Part shown: positions 34,879-44,466 of the stretch, piece after piece | How the letters are laid out: each line of letters opens with the position of its first letter | Numbering within the stretch: the stretch's first letter is position 1 | The notes under the pieces: model-generated | Told to the model about the DNA's origin: nothing | What the model saw: only the letters and a program-made list of their open reading frames with translations | The model's database searches: none | Program-made: the position numbers and the translations under genes | Assembly: GCF_000243415.2 (NCBI RefSeq) | Contig: NZ_KI912270.1 | Span: 4,917,837-4,981,836 of the forward strand | Source of the DNA: Mycolicibacterium tusciae JS617 | GTDB lineage: Bacteria > Actinomycetota > Actinomycetes > Mycobacteriales > Mycobacteriaceae | Direction: 5' to 3' | DNA length: 64,000 nucleotides

Positions 34879-35378
34879 TCAGCTGCGTCCCTCTTCGATG
34901 TTGTCGGCCAATTCAACGATGGCATCGGTAATTTCGTCTAACCTCTTTGATGCACGGCGTGCGCGTCTGCTCGCCAACGCCGCGTCGAAATCGTTGCGAG
35001 CTGCGCGCAGATCTGCCGCCGCTGTCCGCAGCGCGACGACACGGGTGTCGTGGCCAATGTCCAGGGGTGCAACGTGAGTGTCCACGGCGCGCAGCGCAGG
35101 AAAGGTGGCCTTCGGCTGCCTGGCCCCTGGTACCACTGACATGTGCGCCCGGCGCCGGAGCTGATCCTCGAGGGCCCTAGCAGCGCGTAGATCTCGAAGG
35201 TGATCACCGCGGCGGCGCCGGTGCCGGCGTAGGTGCGAACCGATTCGGCAATCCGACAGAATTCGCTGATCGCCTCGGCCAGTAGACGCTGATCGCAGTG
35301 AAGTGGGTTGCCCTCGGCGTCACGGTACAGCGTGCGGATCGTCTCGGGTCGCCAACCCTGAAAATGTCCACCCACCAA
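34879..35378 (-). pseudogene. Unrecognised broken coding region
   Basis: Two minus-strand frames look coding and would join with one shift near 35170. The upstream part reads TIRTLYRDAEGNPLHCDQRLLAEAISEF in one stretch and ends ITFEIYALLGPS. The downstream part is RVVALRTAAADLRAARNDF ... SKRLDEITDAIVELADNIEE, a helical, charged tail. I do not recognise the family. The 5' side is cut by the IS256 copy at 35399. Confidence 0.4.
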
Positions 35379-35398
35379 AGCACTCGGTTTGACGAACT

Positions 35399-36872
35399 GA
35401 GCATGTCCCGAGTCGCGTGGAATTTGGGTGACGATCCACGATGAACTCTAGGCGGCGGCACCGACAGATTTGGTGTCGGCGCCGGTGTCGGGGTGAGCGT
35501 GTCGGCGCAGGGCGTCGACGAGCTGGGGCATCTGCTTGTGGCCCTTGATGCGACGGAAGGATCGTTCGGCGTTGAGCATGCCGGCCGCGGTCCAGCGCAG
35601 CACCATCTGCCCGTCGCGCCAGCGGGTGACGTTGCGATTGGTGGTCCGGGCGATGGAGATCATCGACTCGACCGGATTGGACGTGGTCAACGTCTTGGCG
35701 AGGCGGCCGTCGATGCCGAGGCGGGCGACAGTGAACATTTCCTCCAGCCCCTCGCGCAGGCTGGCGGCCGCACTGGGATAGTTCTTACCAAGTTGCCCGG
35801 CAAGGCTTTTCGCGTTGCGCAACCCGGTGTCTGGGTCAGGGTGGGCGAAGGCCTTGACCAACTTGGCGTCCACCCAGGCCTTGTCCTTGTCGGGCAGATG
35901 ATCAGCGACATTTCTCCGCTTGTGCAAGGTACATCTTTGGATGAGGGCCTTGGCGCCGAACACCTCACGCACCGCCGCGGACAGCGCCTTGGCGCCGTCG
36001 CAGACGACCAGCAGCCCATCGTCGATGGCCAGGCCGCGCTCGACCAGGTCGGCCAGCAGCGAGCGGACCACGGTCTTGTTCTCCGTGGAGCCGTCCCACA
36101 GCCCGACCGGGACCTTCGTTCCGTCGGCGGTGATCGCCAGCGCGACCACCACGCACCGCTGGGCCATGTGCTCCCCATCCAACATGAGCACCTTGATGTC
36201 CAGCTCGCTCAAGTCGCGGCTCATCAGCTCGCCCAGCGCGGTCTCGGTCTGGCGCACGAATCGGCGCGAAATCGCCGAGCGGCTAGTCGATTTCGCCTCC
36301 TCGCCGACCTGGGCGCCCACCGGCTCCGCAGTGCGGGCGTGCCGGCGGGTGGCCACCCCGGCCAGCATCCGCTCCATCACCACCTGGGTCAGCAGGTCAT
36401 CGGCGGCGAAGTGCGCATAGGTGCTCAGCGCCACCTCGCTCCCATCCAGAGTGCGTGCCCGCGGCCGGGCCACCGGCACCCGCCGACCACCAAGGGTCAC
36501 CGACCCCTTCCCACTGCCGTGGCGCACCGAAATCCGGTCAGCGTCGTGCTTGCCCTTCGGCCCGCACGCCGCGGCGATCTCGGCCTCAAACATCGTCTGC
36601 ATCACCGCCATCCCGGCGGCCACGCTCATCGCCAACAACCCCTCCCGGGCCGCCCCGGCGATGCTGGTCATCGCCAGCCGGATCTCCTCCGGCAGCTCAG
36701 GCAACCCGGCGGCGTCGGTCGTGTCAGCGAGGCGAACAGTAGGTACGGTCTTCATGGCGGTCCCTTACTCCTTCTTCGAGGTGTACTTGGTCGTTCACCC
36801 GAAGACCTACCATCTGGCGGGCATCAGGTGAGGGACCGCCACCTCAAATTCCACGAAGACCGGGACAACCTC
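35399..36872 (-). mobile_element. IS256-family element, copy 2 (inverted relative to copy 1)
   Basis: Boundaries were set by comparison with copy 1: shared sequence ends at GAGCATGTCCC on the left and ...GGGACAACCTC on the right. The flanking octamers differ (GACGAACT left, GGCGCCGA right), so there is no target duplication. The left neighbour is the broken frame at 34879 and the right neighbour is the start of an AAA ATPase gene. Flanking DNA has therefore been lost or rearranged. Confidence 0.88.
35448..36755 (-). CDS. IS256-family transposase (copy 2)
   Basis: A 435-residue protein with the same deduced sequence as the copy at 16266-17573, so the two copies are very recent relatives. DDE motifs and the QRCTLHKRRN segment are intact. 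It is a likely substrate for homologous recombination with copy 1. Confidence 0.9.
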   Translation of the reverse strand: MKTVPTVRLADTTDAAGLPELPEEIRLAMTSIAGAAREGLLAMSVAAGMAVMQTMFEAEIAAACGPKGKHDADRISVRHGSGKGSVTLGGRRVPVARPRARTLDGSEVALSTYAHFAADDLLTQVVMERMLAGVATRRHARTAEPVGAQVGEEAKSTSRSAISRRFVRQTETALGELMSRDLSELDIKVLMLDGEHMAQRCVVVALAITADGTKVPVGLWDGSTENKTVVRSLLADLVERGLAIDDGLLVVCDGAKALSAAVREVFGAKALIQRCTLHKRRNVADHLPDKDKAWVDAKLVKAFAHPDPDTGLRNAKSLAGQLGKNYPSAAASLREGLEEMFTVARLGIDGRLAKTLTTSNPVESMISIARTTNRNVTRWRDGQMVLRWTAAGMLNAERSFRRIKGHKQMPQLVDALRRHAHPDTGADTKSVGAAA

Positions 36873-37043
36873 GGCGCCGACTTCGCCGGTGATCACCCCG
36901 ATGGCGTGTTGATCCACGCACCAGGTGATGCGGGCGACGGCTTCGGCGTGTCCGGGGTGGCGGTGCAGCATCGCCGGGGCCAGCCCCCGCCCAAACGGCA
37001 TCCGGGTGAAACCGTAATGTGATTGCAGCCGTTGAATACTCAT
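36873..37043 (-). pseudogene. ExeA/TniB-like AAA ATPase, truncated at the Walker A motif
   Basis: From ATG 37043, overlapping the transposase stop (ATGA), the frame reads MSIQRLQSHYGFTRMPFG and AVARITWCVDQHAIGVITGEVGA. Relatives continue GKT, completing the P-loop, but IS256 copy 2 begins there. Only 57 residues remain, so the ATPase is not functional. Confidence 0.85.
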
Positions 37044-38500
37044 GCCGATGTTCCGTTCCGGTCGGTTATGTCGTCGATGTTGAGCTGGTCGGGGATCTGC
37101 GTCTGGTCGCCGTTGCCGGTGGTGTCGCCGAACAGGGCGTCGTAGCCGATTCGCCGATCGGCGCGGACCTGTTCGTGATGGGTCGCGGCGGTCAACGTCA
37201 GGTAGTCGATCCCCGTCGCGGGCGCCACCACCGGTTCGGGTGTCTCGGGTCGGGCCTTGGGATGAACGTGACGAGTGATGTGGTGCGGCAACGCCTTTCC
37301 ATAGGAGTTCTCGCGGTACCGAACCTCGACGGTTTCGAGGTCGAACGGGGAGAACACCAACTCCACCTTGCGCCCCACCAGCGCGGCGTCGACCTGGAAG
37401 GTGTTGCCGTGCAACGACACCGTCGCGGTCTTGGTCACCGTGCGGTACTCCGACCACAGGAACGCCTCGGTCAGATCCGCCGCGGTGGGCATCGCTGGGG
37501 TCCGATTACGCTGTGCCCAGCCGGCGTCCCAGCGCTCCAGTGGGGATTGGCCGGTTTCGGTGTGGGCGCGGCGGTGATATTCGGTTTCGATCCAGGCGGT
37601 CAGCAGCCGGTTGAGCTCCAGCAGCGCGCCACGGTGATCGGTGCCGGCGGCGGCCAGCTCGGCGGCGGTGGTGTCGGTGACCTCGACGAGGAACTGTTCG
37701 CGCACGGTGCGGAAGAACCGTTCGATCTTGCCGCGGCCCTGAGGCCGATGCGGGGCCGAATGCACCAACCGGATCCCCAGTTTCGCGCATGCCCGCAGCA
37801 GCCAGGCATCGGCGAACGCCGACCCGTTATCGACATACACACTGGCCGGTACTCCGCGGGCGGCCAACGCCGGTTCCAATGCCATCCCCAGCCGCACGGT
37901 GTCTTCACTGAATCCGAACCGGTAGCCGCAGACCAGCCGGGAGTGATCATCGAGGAACGCGAACAGATAGGTCTTGCGGTCGCCGATGCGCGGGCCGTGC
38001 AACGCGTCCCCGGTCCACCGGTCATTGGGGTTCTCTGCTTCGAACCGGCCGAACACCGCCGGGGTGTCCCCGGCGGCCGGGCCGATCAACTCGAGGCGGT
38101 GAAAGTGGCGCAGCAGCGTCGACTCCGAGGGTGACCACCCCGCTGCCGCCCGCAGGATGCGGGCCACCTGGGCGGCGGTGCGAGCCGGGTTCTCCCGCTT
38201 AAGTGACGCCGCCAACTCCAGCGTCGCGGCGTCGGTGCGCGGCGCTGCCGACCGCGGCGAGGGGATCAATTCGATGAATCCGCCGGCGCGGTAACGGCGG
38301 ATCCAGCGATCCAGGGTGTCGCGCGAATAGCGCACCCGGGTTCCGAACGGGTCGGTGTGCTCCTTGGCAGCGATCTCGCGGACCAGCCGGCCACGGGCCT
38401 TCGTCGAGAGCCCGGGGTCCAGTGCCGGGCAGATCAACTGGTAGCGGAATAACCCGACGGCGTGACCTCGCTCGCGGCGTTTCTCATCCTCGGTAGGCAA
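37040..38500 (-). CDS. DDE transposase of a TniA/Mu-like type
   Basis: A 486-residue protein with a helix-turn-helix N-terminal region (SRDTLDRWIRRYRAGG) and an rve core: Asp in WTGDALHGPRI, Asp in VYVDNGSAFA and Glu in GRGKIERFFRTVREQF. A Mu-type C-terminal beta-barrel follows (HGNTFQVDAALVGRKVEL). Together with the ATPase downstream and the DUF6431-like gene upstream it forms a three-gene actinobacterial transposon. The TTG start gives MPTEDEKRRERG. With the partner ATPase lost, transposition is unlikely without a helper. Confidence 0.85.
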   Translation of the reverse strand: MPTEDEKRRERGHAVGLFRYQLICPALDPGLSTKARGRLVREIAAKEHTDPFGTRVRYSRDTLDRWIRRYRAGGFIELIPSPRSAAPRTDAATLELAASLKRENPARTAAQVARILRAAAGWSPSESTLLRHFHRLELIGPAAGDTPAVFGRFEAENPNDRWTGDALHGPRIGDRKTYLFAFLDDHSRLVCGYRFGFSEDTVRLGMALEPALAARGVPASVYVDNGSAFADAWLLRACAKLGIRLVHSAPHRPQGRGKIERFFRTVREQFLVEVTDTTAAELAAAGTDHRGALLELNRLLTAWIETEYHRRAHTETGQSPLERWDAGWAQRNRTPAMPTAADLTEAFLWSEYRTVTKTATVSLHGNTFQVDAALVGRKVELVFSPFDLETVEVRYRENSYGKALPHHITRHVHPKARPETPEPVVAPATGIDYLTLTAATHHEQVRADRRIGYDALFGDTTGNGDQTQIPDQLNIDDITDRNGTSA

Positions 38501-38566
38501 AGCACTAGCTCCCTCATCTCGGCGATGCCACCCAGATCTGTTGCCGGACAGTCATCCCCGCGACCC

Positions 38567-39208
38567 TTACCGACCTCCGCCGCTAATGGCAGGGGCAGTT
38601 CGTGTTGCACCGACCGGTGCAGGCGCCGGCGGCCACTGCGGTGACAGCAGCCGACCACCGCTGCACGCCACAGCGACCCGCGCCGCCCTCACCGCGCCGA
38701 TCACCGACCTCTCGCCAAACCGCACCGCGATCGCAGACCGCGCCGCCTCGACCGCGGCCAGCACGTCCCCGCACGCCGACCCGGTCGCCCTCGGTATCGA
38801 CACGTCGACCCCCGCAGCGACCGCCACCGAGACGAACCAGTGCCGCACCACCTGCACGCGCCCGGTGATCACCCGCAGCCACCCGCGCACCGTCGATCCA
38901 GGAATCCCCAACCGCGCCCCGATCACCCGGTGCCCCTCACCGGCCGCCTTGGCCACCACCGCCGCCCAGATCAGCTCCGCGACATAAGCCCTGCGCAGCA
39001 GCAACGACACCGGCAACAACACATGGGTCACCGCGCACGTGCGGCACCGAGACCGGCGCGGCCGCACCGGCTCAGCCAAGCCCGCCACCGGTCGAGAACG
39101 GGCGAAACCCCACCGGACCAACACCCCGTCCGGGCACGACGGGCAGGACAGCTCACCGCCTGCCAGCCGGGACTCGACGCGCTCGGGATCGACCTCTACC
39201 GTGACCAT
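38567..39208 (-). CDS. DUF6431-like zinc/helix-turn-helix protein of the same transposon
   Basis: 213 residues from the ATG at 39208. It shows a zinc-ribbon pattern (LSCPSCPDG, then SRCRTCAVTHVLLP) and a helix-turn-helix (IGARLGIPGSTVRGWL). Proteins like this accompany TniA/ATPase pairs in actinobacteria. The C-terminal 40 residues are low-complexity. It lies 67 bases upstream of the transposase, in the same direction. Confidence 0.65.
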   Translation of the reverse strand: MVTVEVDPERVESRLAGGELSCPSCPDGVLVRWGFARSRPVAGLAEPVRPRRSRCRTCAVTHVLLPVSLLLRRAYVAELIWAAVVAKAAGEGHRVIGARLGIPGSTVRGWLRVITGRVQVVRHWFVSVAVAAGVDVSIPRATGSACGDVLAAVEAARSAIAVRFGERSVIGAVRAARVAVACSGGRLLSPQWPPAPAPVGATRTAPAISGGGR

Positions 39209-39385
39209 CGGTGCCTTTCGCACTACGCACGGTGCCCCCGAGATCTCTGCCAAGAAATTCAGCGGGGGCGCCGTGCACCCATCAGTTCATCGACACACTG
39301 ACGGTGCAGACCACCAAGATCAAACCCACCCTGACCCCGACCACCACCTCGGCAGGATCAACGACGGCACAACAACCCGTGGTCG

Positions 39386-40127
39386 TCATCCCCAGAGACG
39401 GTCAACAGTGGAGTCGCCGGAAGGTCCGCCAAGCCAGTACCGTTGGCCGTCACAGCCGTCCACTGCGCACGGCTCGACAGCTTGCCGGCGGCGGTCCCCG
39501 GCCACCTCGACCACCTGCCACGTCGGCTGGCACCATGGACCATCGGGCACTCGCAGTGTCGGGCGGGATTTCGCGCGGGCGGACTCGCTGCGGGACTCAC
39601 CTCGTGCCATCGCCTGCCCCGTTCTGCGGTGCCCGCCATACGAGGTGTTGGTGCGACGCAGCCGCTCGGCCAGATCATCGCTGGCGAGGTGGATATACAC
39701 GTCTGCGCTGGAGGCGTGCGAGTGGCCGAGCCGGGCGGCGATCTCCGCGGCGGTCCAGCCCGCCCGCGCCAGTGCGGTGGCGTGGGTGTGCCTCAGCGTG
39801 TGGGGGTGCAGTTCGTCAATGCCCGCGGACGTGCCGACCCGCTCCACGAGCTGGTAGGCGTTCGAATATGACAGCGGGCCGCCCACCGGAGGCCGGGACA
39901 GGTTCACGAACACGTAATCGCTGTCGACCTCGGCGATTTCACCGAGCAGGTATGTGGCATAGAGGTCGAAGAAGCGCCTGGGTGCGTCCACGGTGAACTG
40001 TGCGCGCTGTTTGGACAGCGCCCCGTTTTCGTTGTCCTCCCGGCGGCAGATCTGGACTCGTCTGCGCATCGGGTCCAGATCGCCGTGCCGCAGCCCCAGC
40101 GCCTGCCCCACCCGCAACCCTTCTCCG
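39386..40127 (-). pseudogene. Tyrosine recombinase, C-terminal fragment
   Basis: The minus-strand frame starts abruptly at NPGEGLRVGQALGLRHGDLD, including the first catalytic Arg. It continues to HTLRHTHATALARAGW and LGHSHASSADVYIHLA, the HxxR...H...Y triad. The N-terminal half is missing at about 40127, where the next recombinase unit begins. The frame continues past the family end without similarity to 39386. Confidence 0.8.
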
Positions 40128-40257
40128 GGGTTTTCAGACCTGTTGCGGGACGTTGCTCGATCTACATGATCGGGCGGGTTGCTCGGCGTTTCTCCGGGGG
40201 TGTGGTGCTCGTGGCTGGTAGTTGTTTGTGACTGTCGGCCCCCGAAAGTGAGAGACC

Positions 40258-41424
40258 ATGCGAGCATTCCCGGTGAGTTTGCCGTCCGGGCAACGGTATT
40301 GGACGGTGCTGGATGAGGACCTGCAGGTGGTTGATGTCGCCGATGCGTATCTGCGGTATCTGCGGTTCGGCCGCGACGCGGCCGAGTCCACGACAAAGGC
40401 CTATGCGCATTCGATCGTGTTGTTTTTGCGCTGGTGTGCCCGGTCGGGCCGGTCCTGGCAGTCCGGTGTGGAGCAGTTCGCGTTGTTCATGACGTGGCTG
40501 GCTCGCGCCCGGTCATCGGTCGATCACGCCGCCGGCGTGGTGGTGGCCGGACCGGGCGCTGCGGCGGTGCGGGGTGCGTCGCGGATCAACGGGGTGCTGA
40601 CCGCGGTGCGGGGCATGGTGGTGCATGCGGTGGCGACCGGTCACGGTGCGGCGGGGCTGGTGTCGATGCTCTATGAGGTGGCCGATGACCGGGACCTGCC
40701 GGCGGAGGCCCGCGGCGAGGAGGGGCGGATGGCGTGGCGGATGCGGGCCCGGCATCGGCTGCGGGAACCGGAAACGACGATCGATCGGGCCAGCGACGAG
40801 CAGATCGTTGCGCTGCTGCGGGCCTGCCGGTCGGCGCGGGACCGGTTGATCGTGTTGCTGATGGCGCGGGCCGGGTTGCGCCGCGGCGAGGTGTGCGGGC
40901 TGCGGCGCAGTGATGTGCACCTGCTGGTGGATTCGCGCCGATTGGGCTGCGAGGTGGCGCGGGCGCATCTGCATGTGGTGCGCCGCGAGGACAACCCGAA
41001 CCAGGCCTGGGCCAAGTCGCGGCGGGAGCGGGTGGTGCCGCTGGATTTCCTTGTGGTGCAAGTGTTCGACGTCTACGAGTTCGAGCGGATGCGGGTCGCT
41101 GACGCCGCCGACAGCGATTTCGTGTTCGTCAACCTGTTCCGCGGCAAGCTGGGCGCGCCGATGCGCCCGGACACCATCGGCGAGTTGCTGGCCGCGGCGT
41201 CGCGGCGGGCCGGACTCGACGTCGCGGTGCGGCCGCACCAGCTGCGACACGCCTACGGCAGCAACGTTGTTGACGCCGGGGCCGGGATCGATGTGGTCGC
41301 CGATTTGCTTGGCCACGCCGCGGTCTCTTCCTCGCAGGTTTACCTGCATCCGGACACCTCCCGGCTGCGGGCCGCCGTGGATGCGGTGCCCAGCCCCCGC
41401 GAACAGACCGAGGTGACCCGGTGA
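40258..41424 (+). CDS. Tyrosine recombinase (Tn554 TnpA-like), unit 1
   Basis: A 388-residue integrase with an N-terminal core-binding domain (AESTTKAYAHSIVLFLRWC) and catalytic Arg in ARAGLRRGEVCGL. The HQLRHAY...LLGHAAVSSSQVYLHP block holds the H-R-H-Y residues. Its stop overlaps the next ATG-equivalent start (GTGA). With the following gene it resembles the TnpA-TnpB pair of Tn554-type elements. Confidence 0.85.
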   Translation: MRAFPVSLPSGQRYWTVLDEDLQVVDVADAYLRYLRFGRDAAESTTKAYAHSIVLFLRWCARSGRSWQSGVEQFALFMTWLARARSSVDHAAGVVVAGPGAAAVRGASRINGVLTAVRGMVVHAVATGHGAAGLVSMLYEVADDRDLPAEARGEEGRMAWRMRARHRLREPETTIDRASDEQIVALLRACRSARDRLIVLLMARAGLRRGEVCGLRRSDVHLLVDSRRLGCEVARAHLHVVRREDNPNQAWAKSRRERVVPLDFLVVQVFDVYEFERMRVADAADSDFVFVNLFRGKLGAPMRPDTIGELLAAASRRAGLDVAVRPHQLRHAYGSNVVDAGAGIDVVADLLGHAAVSSSQVYLHPDTSRLRAAVDAVPSPREQTEVTR

Positions 41425-42697
41425 CCGCCGTGAGGCTGGCCGAAAGCCTTGCGGCCGAGCAGGATTGCGGCGAGTTCCGGCACGTGGTGGACGGCGTGGT
41501 GTTGATCGGCGCGGCCGCGCGGCTGGCGAGGATGCTCGACCGCGGATTCTTGGACGAGGCGGGGTGGGATCCGCGGACGCGGGTGTTGTCGCTGCCGGCG
41601 GAGCGTCGATTGTTGGGCCGGACGATGTGCCGGGTCCAGGGATGCCCAAACACCGCGCAATCCGGTCTCCCGGTGTGTCATCGGTGCTGCACACGCCTGA
41701 CCCGGTCGGGGCTGAGCCAGGCCGAGATCGCCGCTGCCGCATGCCTGCCCGCCGAGCCCGCGTCGGCGACGCGGTGCGCGGTGCCGGAGTGCCGGTGTGT
41801 GCCGACGGTGCGGCACGCGGTGTTGTGCGAGCCGCACGCCAAGAAGTTCCGGCTGCGGCGACCACCGATGTCGATGCAGCAGTTCCTGGCCGACCCGCGA
41901 GTGCGGCCGTTGCCGCCGATGCCCACCTGCGCGGTGGCGGCGTGCATTCGGCCGGCCGATGGCGCGGGCGGCTACTGCAACACCCACTACCAACGCTGGC
42001 ACACAGCGCTGGCCGCCGACTCCGAGGTGGATCCCCACCAATGGCGAGCTCGTGAATCGGGTGTGGCCGAGCCGGGGCGGGTGAACCTGTGCGCGCTGCC
42101 GGCGCTGGTGGTGGTCGAGGTGTTGTTCGGCGTTCAGCAGCGCGCCCGGGGCGGGGCGAAGATCACCGATCGGCAATTGCGGGTGCTGTGCGACGGGCTG
42201 CGCCGGCGACAGGCCGCCTCGATCACCACCGACCGGGCCGAGATCACCCGCAACAAGTCTGTGCGGTCGCTGCGGACCGCTCTGGCCCAACACGTCAGGC
42301 GGGCTCTGGCCGACCCTGACAGCGAACAGGCAAAGGACACATGGGATCTCGCCATCTTCGGCCACCGCGGGAACCTGTCGTTCACTGGGATCAGCCAGCC
42401 CTGGCTGGCCCAGTCCGTCAAACTGTGGGCAGCAGAACAACTTCCGCGCCACCGAGGCCGCGGCGCCGCAAGAGTGCGCGGCAAGATCAACGCGCTGCGG
42501 CTGCTGTCGGAGTTCCTCGGCCGCAGACCCGGTGGTGGACTCGCCGCTTCGGCGTTGGGCCGCAGCGACATCGAGGATTTCCTCAACCGACTCGCTTATC
42601 TGGAGTCGATCGGCGAGATCAGCCGATACCGCCGCAACTGCATCTGCCGCGATGTGCGCGAGGTCCTGGCCGGCATCCGCGCCCTCGGCCTGACTAG
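41421..42697 (+). pseudogene. Tn554 TnpB-like protein, truncated by IS481 (unit 1)
   Basis: About 425 residues of a larger protein. The N-terminal region carries three zinc-knuckle-like units of the form Cx4C-x10/11-CxxH/C: CRVQGC..., CAVPEC... and CAVAAC.... A helical core-binding domain follows (LLSEFLGRRPGGGL). The catalytic recombinase domain is absent because IS481 enters near 42697; the full-length relative at 49633 has 711 residues. The last 15 codons of the open frame are IS481 DNA. Confidence 0.8.
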
Positions 42698-42707
42698 GTG
42701 TACCCGG

Positions 42708-43510
42708 TCACGAGGTTGGTTGCAGTCGGCTGATGGGCGGTAGTCCGCCGAGAGCGCTGTGACGTCGTTGAGTGTTGTAGTACTCAAGCCAGGGTGCAAG
42801 GGCTGCGGCGCGTTGGTCGTTGGAAGTGAAGACGCGCTTGTAGGCCCATTCGGTCTGCAGGGTGCGGTTGAGGCGCTCCACCTTTCCGTTCTGCCAGGGG
42901 CAGTGCGGTTTGATGAAGATCTGGCTGGCGCCCAGCTCAGGGCTGACTTCGCGTAGTGAGTATCGGTAAGCCCAGGCGTTGTCGGTCATGATCACTTCGA
43001 TCGCCGGGATGCCGCGGGCGCAGAAATAGGCTGCGGCGCGGCGCAAGAAGCCAGCGCAGCTGGAGCCTTTCTCATCGGGAAGGATCTCGCTGTAGGCCAG
43101 CCGGCTGTGATCATCGACGAGTGAATGGATGTAGTCGAACCCGTTACGCCGGTTGACATCTAAGCCAGTGTTTCCGCGCCCGTGTGCGCGCCAACCGCCT
43201 CCGTCGGGTATGCGGCCCAGCTTCTTGACGTCCATATGGACGAGCTCACCGGGGCGGGCTCGTTCATAACGTACGGCGCTGGCCTTCGAGGAGCGGATCA
43301 CCTGACCGGTCATCGGGTCGCAGTCCCGCAGATAGGGCACGTCGCGTCGGCGCAGCACGCGCGACACTGTGCGGGCACACACGCCCAGCTTCGCGCTGAT
43401 CTCGTCGGGACCGCAGCGGTGGCGCCGCCGCCAGGCCACGATCTGATTTTCCAGGCCGTGGGGAACCCGAGTGGGTGTCGTGTGTGGGCGCGAGGATCGG
43501 GCGTGTCTTA
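42708..43510 (-). pseudogene. IS481-family transposase, N-terminally truncated by IS256
   Basis: Minus strand, from HARSSRPHTTPTRVPHG to SRLQPTS. The rve core is complete: Asp in VHMDVKKLGRI, Asp in VIMTDNAWAY and Glu in NGKVERLNRTLQ. The N-terminal helix-turn-helix of about 60 residues is missing because the IS256 element starts at 43511. The far end of the IS is near 42698, inside the unit 1 TnpB gene. Confidence 0.85.
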
Positions 43511-43574
43511 TTGACTGTGTAAGGAGGTCGGCCTGGAGGGTGGTGATTGACCACCGGACAGGAGACATTGCAAA

Positions 43575-44405
43575 TTGTCACAATCTGATTGGCCCCGAGA
43601 TGATGCAGCGGCCAAGTTGGGCGAGCTGTTGCCGCCGGCAGCGGTTGATGCCTTGTTGGCCGATGCCGAGGCCTCAGGCACTCCGATCGACGGCCCTGAC
43701 GGACTATTGGCTCAGATGACCAAGGCGGTGCTCGAGCGGGCTTTAGACGTCGAGATCGCCGATCACCTCGGTTACGAGCATGGTGATCCGGCCGGGTATG
43801 GCTCGGGCAACTCCCGCAACGGCCATGGCGGCAAGACCGTGCTGACCACGGCGGGGCCGGTCGATTTGGAAGTGCCTCGTGACCGCAATGGCACGTTTGC
43901 CCCCGCGATCGTGCCCAAGCGCAAACGCCGATTGGGCCAGGTCGAAGACATGATCTTGTCGCTGTATGCGCGCGGCATGTCTACCCGCGATATCACCGAG
44001 CATCTGGGCGAGGTTTATGGCGCCAGCGTTTCGGCAGCCACGATTTCGCGGGTCACCGACGTCGTGGTCGACGAGATCGCGGCCTGGCAATCACGCCCGG
44101 TCGACCCGGTGTATCCGATCCTGTATATCGACGCCATCCGCATCAAAATCCGCGACGGCGGGGTGGTGGCCAACAAGGCCGCCCACGTGGTGATCGGCGT
44201 CGATATCGACGGCATCAAGCAGGTCCTGGGTATCTGGATCCAGCAGAGCGAGGGCGCCAAATTCTGGCACGGAGTACTTACCGAACTGCGTAATCGCGGG
44301 TGCCGCGACGCGCTGTTCGTCTGTTGCGACGGTTTGGCCGGGCTGCCCGAATCGATCGCCGCGATCTGGCCGCAGGCCATCGTTCAAACCTGCGTGGTGC
44401 ACCTG
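43575..44405 (+). pseudogene. IS256 transposase (third type), first fragment
   Basis: A TTG start gives MSQSDWPRDDAAAKLGEL. The segment includes the dimer helix LERALDVEIADHLGYE and Asp in LYIDAIRIKIRDGG and VCCDGLAGLPE, the first two catalytic positions. It is interrupted right after TCVVHL. The open frame continues to 44744 but that part belongs to the inserted unit. Confidence 0.85.
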
Positions 44406-44466
44406 TTGACTGAACTAACTCCGGAGTTGTTGCAGCTCAGAGCGGGTGTGGTTATGGTTCCTCGCC

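Noticed and set aside
17623..35398. Classical composite transposon carrying PHB genes
   Set aside because: No common target duplication flanks the whole segment, and copy 1 inserted alone into the lipase gene.
16141..36872. Inversion between the two IS256 copies as explanation for the missing duplication
   Set aside because: An inversion would have mixed the flanks of both copies, but copy 1 keeps a perfect 8-bp duplication and an exactly rejoinable host gene.
35493..37022. Large plus-strand open frame opposite the IS256 copy 2
   Set aside because: It is the antisense shadow of the transposase; the same shadow appears opposite copy 1 (15888-17528).
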